Both the position numbers and the translations under genes were made by a program. A stretch of DNA of 64,000 nucleotides from Bradyrhizobium jicamae (GTDB lineage Bacteria > Pseudomonadota > Alphaproteobacteria > Rhizobiales > Xanthobacteraceae). The notes beneath the pieces are model-generated. The model was not told the origin of the DNA. It saw only the letters and a program-made list of their open reading frames with translations, and made no database searches. This document shows, piece by piece, positions 1 through 11,806 of this stretch. The stretch covers positions 1 to 64,000 of the forward strand of contig NZ_LLXZ01000138.1 of NCBI RefSeq assembly GCF_001440395.1, written 5' to 3'. The first letter of the stretch is position 1. Every line of letters starts with the position of its first letter.

Positions 1-1
1 G

Positions 2-2026
2 CCCGCCCGCGCGCCAGGCGTTGCCGCCGATGGCTCCGACGAGGACGAAGGTCCGCGCCAGGTTCGGCGCGGCCCCGGCGGCGCCATGCGCCCCGCAGCG
101 GCTCCCAAGACCACCCACAAGCCCGGGCCGCAAAAGGAACGCGGCCGCCTGACGGTGGTCACCGCGCTCAATGACGATGTGCGCGAGCGCTCGATCGCCT
201 CGTTCCGCCGCCGTACCCAGCGCCTGAAGGGCCACGCCTCCAACGAGCCGAAGGAAAAGCTGATCCGCGAGGTCACGATTCCGGAAGCCATCACCATCCA
301 GGAACTCGCCAACCGCATGTCGGAACGCGCGGTCGACGTCATCCGCCTGCTGATGAAGCAGGGCGCGATGCACAAGATCACCGACGTGATCGATGCCGAC
401 ACCGCACAACTGATCGCCGAGGAATTGGGCCATACCGTCAAGCGCGTCGCCGCGTCCGACGTGGAAGAGGGCCTGTTCGACATCGTCGACGACACCACCG
501 ATACCGAGCCGCGCTCGCCTGTCGTCACCGTGATGGGCCATGTCGACCACGGCAAGACGTCGCTGCTCGACGCGCTCCGCCACGCCAACGTAGTGTCGGG
601 CGAAGCCGGCGGCATCACCCAGCATATCGGCGCCTATCAGGTGACCTCGCCGGAAAGCGGCAAGAAGATCACCTTCATCGACACGCCCGGCCACGCCGCG
701 TTCACCGCGATGCGCGCGCGCGGCGCCAAGGTCACCGACATCGTGATCCTGGTGGTTGCGGCCGATGACGGCGTCATGCCGCAGACGATCGAGGCGATCA
801 ACCACGCCAAGGCGGCGAAGGTGCCGATGATCGTGGCGATCAACAAGATCGACAAGCCCGACGCCAAGCCGGAGCGCGTGCGCACCGAACTGCTGCAGCA
901 CGAGGTTCAGGTCGAATCGTTCGGCGGTGAAGTCGTCGACGTCGAGGTCTCCGCCAAGAACAAGACCAATCTCGACAAGCTGCTCGAAATGATCGCGCTG
1001 CAGGCCGAACTGCTCGACCTCAAGACCAATTCGGAACGGCCCGCCGAAGGCACCGTGATCGAAGCCAAGCTCGATCGCGGCCGCGGCCCGGTCGCCACCG
1101 TGCTGGTCCAGCGCGGCACGCTTCGGGTCGGCGACATCATCGTGGCCGGCGCCGAGATGGGCCGCGTCCGCGCGCTGATCTCGGACCAGGGCGAGAACAT
1201 CGACGAGGCCGGACCTTCGGTGCCGGTCGAGGTGCTCGGCTTCAACGGCCCGCCGGAAGCCGGCGACCGCCTTGCCGTCGTCGAGAACGAAGCCCGCGCC
1301 CGCCAGGTCACGAGCTACCGTGCCCACCAGAAGCGCGAGAACGCCGCAGCGTCGATTTCCGGCATGCGCGGCTCGCTCGAGCAGATGATGTCGCAGCTCA
1401 AGACCGCGGGCCGCAAGGAATTCCCGCTGATCGTGAAGGCCGACGTGCAGGGCTCGCTCGAAGCGATCTTGGGATCGCTGGAAAAGCTCGGTACCGAGGA
1501 AGTTGCCGCGCGCATCCTGCATGCGGGCGTCGGCGGCATCTCCGAATCCGACGTCACGCTGGCGGAAGGCTTCAATGCGGCGATCATCGGCTTCTCGGTG
1601 CGAGCCAACAAGGAAGCCGCCGCGGCCGCCAAGCGCAACGGCATCGAGATCCGCTACTACAACATCATTTACGATCTCGTCGACGACATCAAAAAGGCGA
1701 TGTCCGGCCTGCTCGCGCCGACGCTGCGCGAAACCATGCTGGGCAATGCCCAGATCCTGGAAGTGTTCAACATTTCCAAGGTCGGCAAGGTGGCCGGCTG
1801 CCGCGTCACCGACGGCACCGTGGAGCGTGGCGCCAATGTTCGCCTGATCCGCGACAACGTCGTGGTGCACGAGGGCAAGCTGTCGACGCTGAAGCGCTTC
1901 AAGGACGAAGTGAAGGAAGTGCAATCCGGCCAGGAATGCGGCATGGCGTTCGAGAATTACGGCGACATGCGTGTCGGCGACATTATCGAATGTTATCGCG
2001 TGGAGACGATCCAGCGCTCTCTGTAA
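2..2026 (+). CDS. infB: Translation initiation factor IF-2 (5' end outside window)
   Basis: IF-2 is the GTPase that places initiator tRNA on the 30S subunit and promotes subunit joining in the cytoplasm. The frame is open from base 2, so the variable N-terminal region is cut off by the window edge and about 674 residues are visible. An IF-2 associated helical region (TIPEAITIQELANRM) is followed by the G domain with GHVDHGKTSL, DTPGHAAF and NKID, then the beta-barrel and C-terminal fMet-tRNA binding domains. It heads the run rbfA-truB-rpsO-pnp, the usual bacterial order after nusA, which would lie upstream of the window. Identification is certain from the G motifs and the context. Confidence 0.97.
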   Translation, partial: PARAPGVAADGSDEDEGPRQVRRGPGGAMRPAAAPKTTHKPGPQKERGRLTVVTALNDDVRERSIASFRRRTQRLKGHASNEPKEKLIREVTIPEAITIQELANRMSERAVDVIRLLMKQGAMHKITDVIDADTAQLIAEELGHTVKRVAASDVEEGLFDIVDDTTDTEPRSPVVTVMGHVDHGKTSLLDALRHANVVSGEAGGITQHIGAYQVTSPESGKKITFIDTPGHAAFTAMRARGAKVTDIVILVVAADDGVMPQTIEAINHAKAAKVPMIVAINKIDKPDAKPERVRTELLQHEVQVESFGGEVVDVEVSAKNKTNLDKLLEMIALQAELLDLKTNSERPAEGTVIEAKLDRGRGPVATVLVQRGTLRVGDIIVAGAEMGRVRALISDQGENIDEAGPSVPVEVLGFNGPPEAGDRLAVVENEARARQVTSYRAHQKRENAAASISGMRGSLEQMMSQLKTAGRKEFPLIVKADVQGSLEAILGSLEKLGTEEVAARILHAGVGGISESDVTLAEGFNAAIIGFSVRANKEAAAAAKRNGIEIRYYNIIYDLVDDIKKAMSGLLAPTLRETMLGNAQILEVFNISKVGKVAGCRVTDGTVERGANVRLIRDNVVVHEGKLSTLKRFKDEVKEVQSGQECGMAFENYGDMRVGDIIECYRVETIQRSL

Positions 2027-2077
2027 GTCCAAATCTTGCGAAGAGCTTCGGATTTTATTGACTGAGAATGTGGCGTC

Positions 2078-2167
2078 ATGGCCGGACTTGTTCCGGGCAT
2101 CCACGTCCTGATCCTGATTTAACAAGCAAGACGTGATGCCCGCGAGACGCGCGGGCTTGACGGCTAT
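2078..2167. repeat. Imperfect inverted repeat between infB and rbfA
   Basis: The left arm ATGGCCGGACTTGTTCCGGG followed by CATCCACGTC is matched, imperfectly, by the complement of GACGTGATGCCCGCGAGACG and CGCGGGCTTGACGGCTAT at the right. The 152 bp gap between infB and rbfA holds this and no gene. It looks like a dispersed palindromic element of the kind common in Bradyrhizobiaceae intergenic DNA, though it has no second copy in this window. Confidence 0.5.
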
Positions 2168-2178
2168 GAGAGACTCTA

Positions 2179-2592
2179 ATGCCCCGTCACCACAACAAGG
2201 GTTCCGCTCCCGGCGGCTCGCAGCGACAATTGCGCGTCGGCGAGACCGTGCGCCATGCCCTCGCCGACATTCTGTCGCAGGGTAACGTTCACGACCCCGA
2301 CCTCGAAGGCCACATCATCACCGTTCCCGAGGTGAGGATGTCACCCGACCTGAAGCTTGCGACGATTTACGTAATGCCGCTCGGCGGTCGCGACACCGAC
2401 ATCGTGCTCGCGGCGCTCGATCGCAACAAGAAATTCCTGCGCGGCGAGATCGCTCATCGCGTTAACTTAAAATTTTCCCCTGACCTCCGCTTTCGCGTCG
2501 ACGAACGATTCGACGAAGCGGAACGGATCGAGAAATTACTGAGAACCCCTGCGGTGCAACGCGACCTCGCACCCGATTCGGACGACAAGTGA
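2179..2592 (+). CDS. rbfA: Ribosome-binding factor A
   Basis: RbfA binds the 30S subunit and helps late maturation of the 16S rRNA 5' end. The 137-residue product has the KH-like RbfA fold pattern: RQLRVGETVRHALADILSQG at the N-terminus, the strand VRMSPDLKLATIYVMPLGG, and the C-terminal LKFSPDLRFRVDERFDEA. Length is normal for alphaproteobacteria. It sits between infB and truB, and its TGA overlaps the truB ATG, so translation of the two is probably coupled. Confidence 0.96.
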   Translation: MPRHHNKGSAPGGSQRQLRVGETVRHALADILSQGNVHDPDLEGHIITVPEVRMSPDLKLATIYVMPLGGRDTDIVLAALDRNKKFLRGEIAHRVNLKFSPDLRFRVDERFDEAERIEKLLRTPAVQRDLAPDSDDK

Positions 2593-3740
2593 TGACGATG
2601 CCCTCCGCCAACCGCGCGATCGCGCAGCAAGCTGCCGATTCGCACGCCGGTGAAGAAAAAAAATTTTCAGGTGAGCCGCGCGACGAGCGCCGCGCTGACG
2701 ACGACGAACGTCGCGCCGGCGATGGCGAGCGCCGCACCAATAACGATCCGCGCCAGAAGCAGCCGCACCAGAACAATCAGCCCCGACGCGACAAGCGCGA
2801 CGTCCATGGCTGGGTCATTCTCGACAAGCCGATCGGCATGACCTCGACGCATGCGGTCGCGGTTCTCAAGCGCCTGTTCCAGGCCAAGCGCGCCGGCCAT
2901 GCCGGCACGCTCGATCCGCTGGCCTCGGGCGGCCTGCCGATCGCGCTCGGCGAAGCCACCAAGACTGTTCCCTTCGTAATGGACGGCCGCAAGCGCTACC
3001 GCTTTACGGTCGCCTGGGGCGAGGAGCGCGATACCGACGATACCGAGGGGCGGGTTGTCAGGACCTCCGACCTCCGGCCGTCGGCGGAGGCGATCCGGGC
3101 CCTGCTGCCGCAGTTCACCGGCCTGATCGAGCAGATCCCGCCGCAATATTCGGCGATCAAGGTCCAGGGCGAGCGGGCTTACGATCTGGCGCGGGACGGC
3201 GAAACTGTCGAATTAAAGCCCCGGCCGGTCGAGATTCACGAATTAACCCTTGTGGAACATGGCGATAACGGCCAGTCCGTGTTCGAGGCCGAGTGCGGCA
3301 AAGGTACCTATGTAAGGGCATTGGCCCGCGATATCGGCCGGATTCTGGGCTGTTTCGGCCATATCTGCGCGTTGCGGCGGACCTTGGTCGGCCCATTCCG
3401 CGAGACGGACATGATTCCGCTGGAAGAGTTGGAGGCTTTATGCAATAGAGCCGCGTCTGGCGAGGGAAGCCTCGCCGACGCGCTTTTGCCCGTTGAGACC
3501 GCGCTGGACGACATCCCGGCACTGGCCGTCACACGGGCTGATGCGGCAAGGCTCCACCGGGGCCAGGCCGTTTTGTTGCGCGGACGGGATGCGCCCAATA
3601 GTAGCGGCACAGTCTATGTCACGGTGGCAGGCCGGCTTCTGGCCCTCGCCGAAATTGGCAATGGCGAACTCATCCCCAAGCGCGTGTTCAACCTGACCGG
3701 GCTGACTGCCAGCCCCGGTCGCAGCAATGAGAGAGTTTGA
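2592..3740 (+). CDS. truB: tRNA pseudouridine(55) synthase TruB
   Basis: TruB converts U55 in the T-loop of tRNAs to pseudouridine. The catalytic Asp is in GHAGTLDPLASGGLP, with VHGWVILDKPIGMTS before it and RYRFTVAWGEERDTDD after it; KGTYVRALARDIG is also typical. At 382 residues it is longer than E. coli TruB (314) because roughly 70 residues of charged, low-complexity sequence rich in Asp, Glu, Arg and Gln precede the conserved start. The chosen ATG overlaps the rbfA stop (ATGA); a GTG one codon earlier is possible. The C-terminal part resembles a PUA-like domain. Confidence 0.95.
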   Translation: MTMPSANRAIAQQAADSHAGEEKKFSGEPRDERRADDDERRAGDGERRTNNDPRQKQPHQNNQPRRDKRDVHGWVILDKPIGMTSTHAVAVLKRLFQAKRAGHAGTLDPLASGGLPIALGEATKTVPFVMDGRKRYRFTVAWGEERDTDDTEGRVVRTSDLRPSAEAIRALLPQFTGLIEQIPPQYSAIKVQGERAYDLARDGETVELKPRPVEIHELTLVEHGDNGQSVFEAECGKGTYVRALARDIGRILGCFGHICALRRTLVGPFRETDMIPLEELEALCNRAASGEGSLADALLPVETALDDIPALAVTRADAARLHRGQAVLLRGRDAPNSSGTVYVTVAGRLLALAEIGNGELIPKRVFNLTGLTASPGRSNERV

Positions 3741-3742
3741 CG

Positions 3743-4012
3743 ATGTCGATTACCGCCGAACGCAAAGCGGAAGTCATCAAGACGAATGCCACCAAAGCCG
3801 GCGACACCGGCTCGCCCGAGGTTCAGGTTGCGATCCTGTCGGAACGCATCAACAATCTCACGGGCCACTTCAAGACCCACGTGAAGGACAATCATTCACG
3901 CCGCGGCCTCCTGAAGCTCGTGTCGACGCGACGCTCCCTTCTCGACTACATCAAGAAGAAGGACGAGGCGCGTTACAAGGCGTTGCTCGAAAAGCATAAC
4001 ATTCGTCGTTGA
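3743..4012 (+). CDS. rpsO: 30S ribosomal protein S15
   Basis: S15 is a primary 16S rRNA binding protein of the small subunit platform. The 89-residue product has the standard length and motifs (TGSPEVQVAILSERINNLT, HSRRGLLKLVSTRRSLLDYI). The ATG at 3743 is preferred to an in-frame TTG two codons earlier because family members begin MSIT. It lies directly after truB and is followed by an intrinsic terminator and the long pnp leader. Confidence 0.98.
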   Translation: MSITAERKAEVIKTNATKAGDTGSPEVQVAILSERINNLTGHFKTHVKDNHSRRGLLKLVSTRRSLLDYIKKKDEARYKALLEKHNIRR

Positions 4013-4024
4013 TTTGAGAGTACG

Positions 4025-4047
4025 CGCGCGCAACTTGCGCGCGTTTT
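4025..4047 (+). terminator. Intrinsic terminator after rpsO
   Basis: A 7 bp GC stem (CGCGCGC / GCGCGCG) closes the loop AACTT and is followed by TTTT. It lies 12 bases after the rpsO stop. It would partly separate the infB-rpsO transcript from pnp. Confidence 0.75.
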
Positions 4048-4048
4048 C

Positions 4049-4097
4049 GCATGATTTCCCGAAGAAAACGGACTCCGATTGTTGGAGACGATCATGC
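4049..4097. repeat. Rhizobial GCATGAT palindromic element, copy 1
   Basis: The element opens GCATGATTTCCCGAAGAAAA and closes GATCATGC, so the ends form an inverted repeat. It matches in form the short palindromic elements scattered through rhizobial intergenic regions. It sits between the rpsO terminator and pnp. A relative precedes the tRNA-Ala gene at 63520-63561. Confidence 0.55.
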
Positions 4098-4102
4098 GCA
4101 AG

Positions 4103-4129
4103 GAGCATCGTCCGATGAGGATCATGCTC
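4103..4129. repeat. GAGCAT...ATGCTC palindrome in the pnp leader
   Basis: GAGCAT at 4103-4108 and ATGCTC at 4124-4129 form short inverted ends around CGTCCGATGAGGATC. It is six bases after the previous element and shares its GATCATGC core, so it may be a partial second copy. Confidence 0.4.
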
Positions 4130-4212
4130 GACAAACGTCCAGCAGCAATCCGGCCGCTGGGCAGGGCAAGGTGCCCGTGACTGCCGAGAGGATGGACGCC
4201 ATCCGAAAGATG

Positions 4213-4285
4213 AAGACCATGGCAGGATCGCCAGATGCTGATCTCGCAAAAGCGACCAGCATCTCGCCGTCTTGCGCATGGTCTT
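4213..4285 (+). promoter_or_regulatory. Long two-part hairpin in the pnp leader
   Basis: AAGACCATG (4213-4221) pairs perfectly with CATGGTCTT (4277-4285). Inside it AGATGCTG (4233-4240) pairs with CAGCATCT (4257-4264), capped by CTCGC-AAAA-GCGA. The structure ends 48 bases before the pnp ATG and is followed by a T-rich stretch (TTGTGTTTTTG). In E. coli the pnp leader carries a long stem processed by RNase III that mediates PNPase autocontrol; this may be its counterpart, or an attenuator. The AAGACC sequence recurs at 4325-4330 next to the start codon and could compete for the same arm. Confidence 0.6.
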
Positions 4286-4333
4286 TGTGTTTTTGGGCTC
4301 CGAGCTCTCGGGAACCCATGAAAGAAGACCACT

Positions 4334-6487
<2,154 letters not shown>

Positions 6488-6510
6488 GGCATCGCTGGAA
6501 TGTGAACAAA

Positions 6511-6536
6511 GGGCGGCCGAAAGGCCGCCCTTTTTT
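6511..6536 (+). terminator. Intrinsic terminator after pnp
   Basis: Perfect 8 bp stem GGGCGGCC / GGCCGCCC with a GAAA tetraloop followed by six T, starting 23 bases after the pnp stop. The same stem, with another loop, ends the superoxide dismutase gene. Confidence 0.92.
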
Positions 6537-6614
6537 GTTATCTGCCTGCGCGGTATACTGGGAGTATTGAGGCACCTGTGCAATTCCGCCGCAGGATCGT
6601 AAGAACAAAAAAAC

Positions 6615-6641
6615 GGAACCCGATCCCTGCGGTCGCCCGTA
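6615..6641 (+). promoter_or_regulatory. Weak EcfG-like promoter candidate upstream of SOD
   Basis: GGAAC at 6615-6619 is followed after 18 bases by CGTA. The general stress sigma factor EcfG of rhizobia uses GGAAC with a 16-17 base spacer and CGTT, so this differs by one spacer base and one position. It lies about 78 bp before the SOD start codon. Confidence 0.22.
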
Positions 6642-6718
6642 GCTTGTCGCGCGCAGCGCGCCTAGCGGCGTCCCGTTACAGATACCTACCTGTTCATTCA
6701 CAGATAAGGAGAAAACCA

Positions 6719-7468
6719 ATGTTATCCATGTCCCGGCGCCATTTGATGCTGGCTGCAACCGGACTAGCCGCCGCGGCAGCGGCGCCGCGTATCGTCTTTG
6801 CGCAGGCCGCGGCACCAGCCCCGGCGCCCGCCGCCGCAACCGGCCCCTTCACGCTGCCGCCGCTGACCTATCCGACCAATGCATTCGAACCGCATATCGA
6901 CGCCAAGACGATGGAAATCCATCACGACCGTCATCACGCGGCCTATGTCGCCAACATGAACAACGCCGCCAAGACCAATCCGCAACTGGGAACGGCGAAG
7001 ATCGAGAACGTCCTCGGCAATCTGAATGCGCTGGACGACAGCATCAAGTTCACTGTCCGCAACAATCTCGGCGGCCATGCCAACCACACCATGTTCTGGC
7101 AGATCATGGGTCCGAACGGTGGCAAGCCGGAAGGCGAGGTGCTGGCCGCGATCGATCGCGATCTCGGCGGCCTGGAAAAATTCCAGAACGATTTTAACGC
7201 CGCCGGCGGACGCCAGTTCGGTTCGGGCTGGGTGTTCGTGACCGTCACCAAGGACGGCAAGCTCGCGATCGAGACCCGCCCGAACCAGGACAGTCCGATC
7301 ATGGACGGCAAGCGCGCGCTGATGGGCAACGATGTCTGGGAGCACGCCTATTATCTGAACTACCAGAACCGCCGCGCCGATTATCTCAAGGCGTGGTGGA
7401 ATACGGTGAACTGGGCCAAGATCGCCGAACGTTATGCCGCAGCGAAGGCCGGTACGCTCGGCGTGTAA
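6719..7468 (+). CDS. Exported Mn/Fe superoxide dismutase
   Basis: It converts superoxide to peroxide and oxygen. The start at 6719 is preferred because AAGGAG lies about 7 bases upstream; the product is then 249 residues. It begins with a twin-arginine type signal (MSRRHLMLAATGLAAAAAA, ending near FAQ), so export folded to the periplasm by Tat is likely. Metal ligands lie in EIHHDRHHAAYV, GGHANHTMFW and DVWEHAYYLNYQ. Gln in RPNQDSPIMDG matches the Mn-type pattern, but metal choice cannot be settled by eye. It is convergent with katG. Confidence 0.93.
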   Translation: MLSMSRRHLMLAATGLAAAAAAPRIVFAQAAAPAPAPAAATGPFTLPPLTYPTNAFEPHIDAKTMEIHHDRHHAAYVANMNNAAKTNPQLGTAKIENVLGNLNALDDSIKFTVRNNLGGHANHTMFWQIMGPNGGKPEGEVLAAIDRDLGGLEKFQNDFNAAGGRQFGSGWVFVTVTKDGKLAIETRPNQDSPIMDGKRALMGNDVWEHAYYLNYQNRRADYLKAWWNTVNWAKIAERYAAAKAGTLGV

Positions 7469-7499
7469 GCGCATCGTATCTGAGCGACTTATGTGAAAA

Positions 7500-7525
7500 G
7501 GGCGGCCTCTCGGCCGCCCTTTTTT
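7500..7525 (+). terminator. Intrinsic terminator between SOD and katG
   Basis: Stem GGGCGGCC / GGCCGCCC with loop TCTC followed by six T. The complementary strand has only a short T tract (from AAAA before the stem), so it could also weakly stop the convergent katG transcript. Confidence 0.88.
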
Positions 7526-7551
7526 GTTTTTCCAGATCGCTTTCGTAATGA

Positions 7552-9705
<2,154 letters not shown>

Positions 9706-9713
9706 GATTGTCT

Positions 9714-9770
9714 CCTGATGGTCCTTCCAGTCTGGAATTGGAAGCAATCTAAGCGCCGGCTTCCATCAGG
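9714..9770 (-). promoter_or_regulatory. Nested inverted repeats in the katG leader
   Basis: CCTGATGG (9714-9721) and CCATCAGG (9763-9770) form the outer arms, and GGAAGC (9740-9745) with GCTTCC (9759-9764) the inner ones. On the katG mRNA the last arm runs directly into the Shine-Dalgarno sequence AGGAGA, so a hairpin could limit ribosome access. The shared katG-oxyR region to 9809 also carries several ATC/GAT half-sites where OxyR may bind, though I cannot define one site. Confidence 0.45.
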
Positions 9771-9809
9771 TGAAGTTGATTTTAATGATCGATCTGATAA
9801 GATATTCTG

Positions 9810-10757
9810 ATGATGCAGATGACGCTCAGACAACTTCGCTATTTCGATGCGCTGGCGCGTCACGGCCATTTCGGGCGCGCGGCCGAGGCGTGTTCGATCT
9901 CGCAGCCGGCGCTGTCGATGCAGATCAAGGAAATGGAAGAAGTGCTCGGCGGCGTGCTGCTGGAGCGCAGCGCCCGGCAGGTCACGCTGACGAAGTTCGG
10001 GGAAGAGATCGTCCAGCGCGTCCGCGATATCCTGCGCTCGGTCGATGAGCTCGGCGACTTCGCGCGGGCGTCGCGGGATCGGCTGGCGGGGCGGTTGCGC
10101 ATCGGCATGATCCCGACGATCGCGCCCTATCTGTTGCCCAAGGTGATCGAGAACCTGGCGCGCATGCACCCCGAGCTCGACATTCACGTCCGCGAGACGC
10201 TGACGCCGAAACTGATCAAGGAGGTCGTGGAGGGACGGCTCGATACGGCGATCGTCGCCTTGCCGGTATCCGAGCCATCGCTGACCGAGGTCATCTGTTT
10301 CTCTGAGAATTTCCTGTTGGTGCGGCCGGGCGAGGACGAGGGAACGCCGGTGCCGAGCCATGAGACGCTGCGCGAAATGCGGCTGTTGCTGCTCGAAGAG
10401 GGACACTGCTTCCGCGACCAGGCGCTGTCGTTCTGCAACATGCAATCCTCACCGCCGCGGGAAGTGCTGGATGCAAGCTCGCTGTCGACGCTGGTGCAAA
10501 TGGTCGGCGCCGGCATCGGCGTCACCCTGATCCCGGAAATGGCGGTCGGGGTGGAAACCCGCTCGGCGGCGGTCTCCGTCGCCCGTTTCAGGAATCCGCA
10601 GCCGTCGCGAACCATCGGCATGGTCTGGCGCAAGACGAGCCCGCTCGCCGGACAACTTCAGCAGATATCCGAAGTGGTTTGCCTCGCCGCCGACGCGTTA
10701 CGCGCACAGCGCGAGGCGAAATCGCCGTCGCGGAAGCCGCCGAACGACCGTAGTTAG
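9810..10757 (+). CDS. oxyR: OxyR-type hydrogen peroxide sensing regulator
   Basis: LysR-family activator of peroxide defence genes. The winged helix is at residues 1-60 (FGRAAEACSISQPALSMQIK). The redox pair typical of OxyR is present as GHCFRDQALSFC; counting from the second ATG at 9813 these are Cys199 and Cys208, the E. coli numbering. Three ATG codons lie within the first four codons and no clear ribosome site decides among them. Divergent orientation next to katG supports the assignment and local control of katG. Confidence 0.95.
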   Translation: MMQMTLRQLRYFDALARHGHFGRAAEACSISQPALSMQIKEMEEVLGGVLLERSARQVTLTKFGEEIVQRVRDILRSVDELGDFARASRDRLAGRLRIGMIPTIAPYLLPKVIENLARMHPELDIHVRETLTPKLIKEVVEGRLDTAIVALPVSEPSLTEVICFSENFLLVRPGEDEGTPVPSHETLREMRLLLLEEGHCFRDQALSFCNMQSSPPREVLDASSLSTLVQMVGAGIGVTLIPEMAVGVETRSAAVSVARFRNPQPSRTIGMVWRKTSPLAGQLQQISEVVCLAADALRAQREAKSPSRKPPNDRS

Positions 10758-10834
10758 ACCGCAGGCCGGAAAATGTCGGCACCCTTGTCTTCTTGGTAGG
10801 CGCGCACCTAGAGTACCTACCGGGAGGAAGAAAA

Positions 10835-11806
10835 ATGAACCGAAGGCGCTTCCTGCACTGCTCGATTTCAGCGGCTGCGGCCCTCGCATTGCCGACTGCC
10901 TCACGCGCGCAGCAGTACCCTACGAAAATCATCCGCTTCCTCGTCGGATTCCCTCCGGGCGGCTCTGCCGATCTGACGATGCGCCAATTGGCCCATCGCC
11001 TCGATGCGGTATTGGGTGCCAAGCACCTCATCGAGAACCTTGCCGGCGCATCTTCGACACTCGCAGCCGTGCAGACGGTGCGCGCCGAACCGGATGGGCA
11101 TACGCTTTTTCTCGGCTCGAATGTCTCCCAGGTGATTGCGCCATCGATGCTGAAGCTGTCGTACGATCCGCTGACGGCGCTTGCGCCGATTTCCCAGGTG
11201 ACGACGAGTTCCAGTCTCGTCGCCGTATCAGCCGGCTATGGCGTGAAGAACTGGGCAGAATTTCTGGCAAAAGCAAAACGGGAGCGCGATGGAGTGTTCT
11301 ACGGAACTTCCAACGTCGGCTTCCAGATACCCGCTGTCCAGATATCCAGGATCGCCGGGATCAAGCTGGTCAACGTCCCGTTCAAGGGTGGCGCCGAGAC
11401 AGTTACTGCGGTCCTGGGTGGCAACATCCCGATGATCATCGGAACACCTCCGACAATCCTGCCGCATGTCAACTCAGGTGCACTTGTAGCGCTGTGCGCA
11501 ACGAGCGCGGAGCGGTCTTCCGTGATGCCGGACATTCCAGGAGCCAACGAAGTCGGCCTCAAGGGGATGGATTCGGTTGGATGGTTTGGCGTCTTCGCAC
11601 CCGTGAAGACACCTTTGTCCACCATCACCCAACTCCACGCGGCGATTCAATCCGTGATAGCCGACAAGTCGCTCCTGCAGGCACTTGGCAGGGAAGGTCT
11701 GGAGCCCAGGGGTTCCGCGAGCCCGGAGGCCTTTGCGAGCTTCCAGAAGAAGGAATACGAGGAAAGCACGGCGATTATACGCGAGGCCGGACTCGCGGCG
11801 AACTAG
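10835..11806 (+). CDS. Tripartite tricarboxylate transporter substrate-binding protein (Bug family)
   Basis: Periplasmic binding protein of the TctC/Bug family. The 323-residue product starts with a Tat-like signal (MNRRRFLHCSISAAAALAL, cleavage near SRAQQ); GGGAGGAA precedes the ATG. The family opening YPTKIIRFLVGFPPGGSADL and the NVPFKGGAETVTAVLGG block are clear. No TctA or TctB membrane genes are near, so it is an orphan and may serve a transporter encoded elsewhere. The substrate cannot be read from sequence. Its stop overlaps the stop of the convergent autotransporter gene. Confidence 0.9.
   Translation: MNRRRFLHCSISAAAALALPTASRAQQYPTKIIRFLVGFPPGGSADLTMRQLAHRLDAVLGAKHLIENLAGASSTLAAVQTVRAEPDGHTLFLGSNVSQVIAPSMLKLSYDPLTALAPISQVTTSSSLVAVSAGYGVKNWAEFLAKAKRERDGVFYGTSNVGFQIPAVQISRIAGIKLVNVPFKGGAETVTAVLGGNIPMIIGTPPTILPHVNSGALVALCATSAERSSVMPDIPGANEVGLKGMDSVGWFGVFAPVKTPLSTITQLHAAIQSVIADKSLLQALGREGLEPRGSASPEAFASFQKKEYEESTAIIREAGLAAN

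Noticed and set aside
10835..11806. A full tripartite transporter operon
   Set aside because: Only the binding protein is present; no TctA or TctB gene adjoins either copy.
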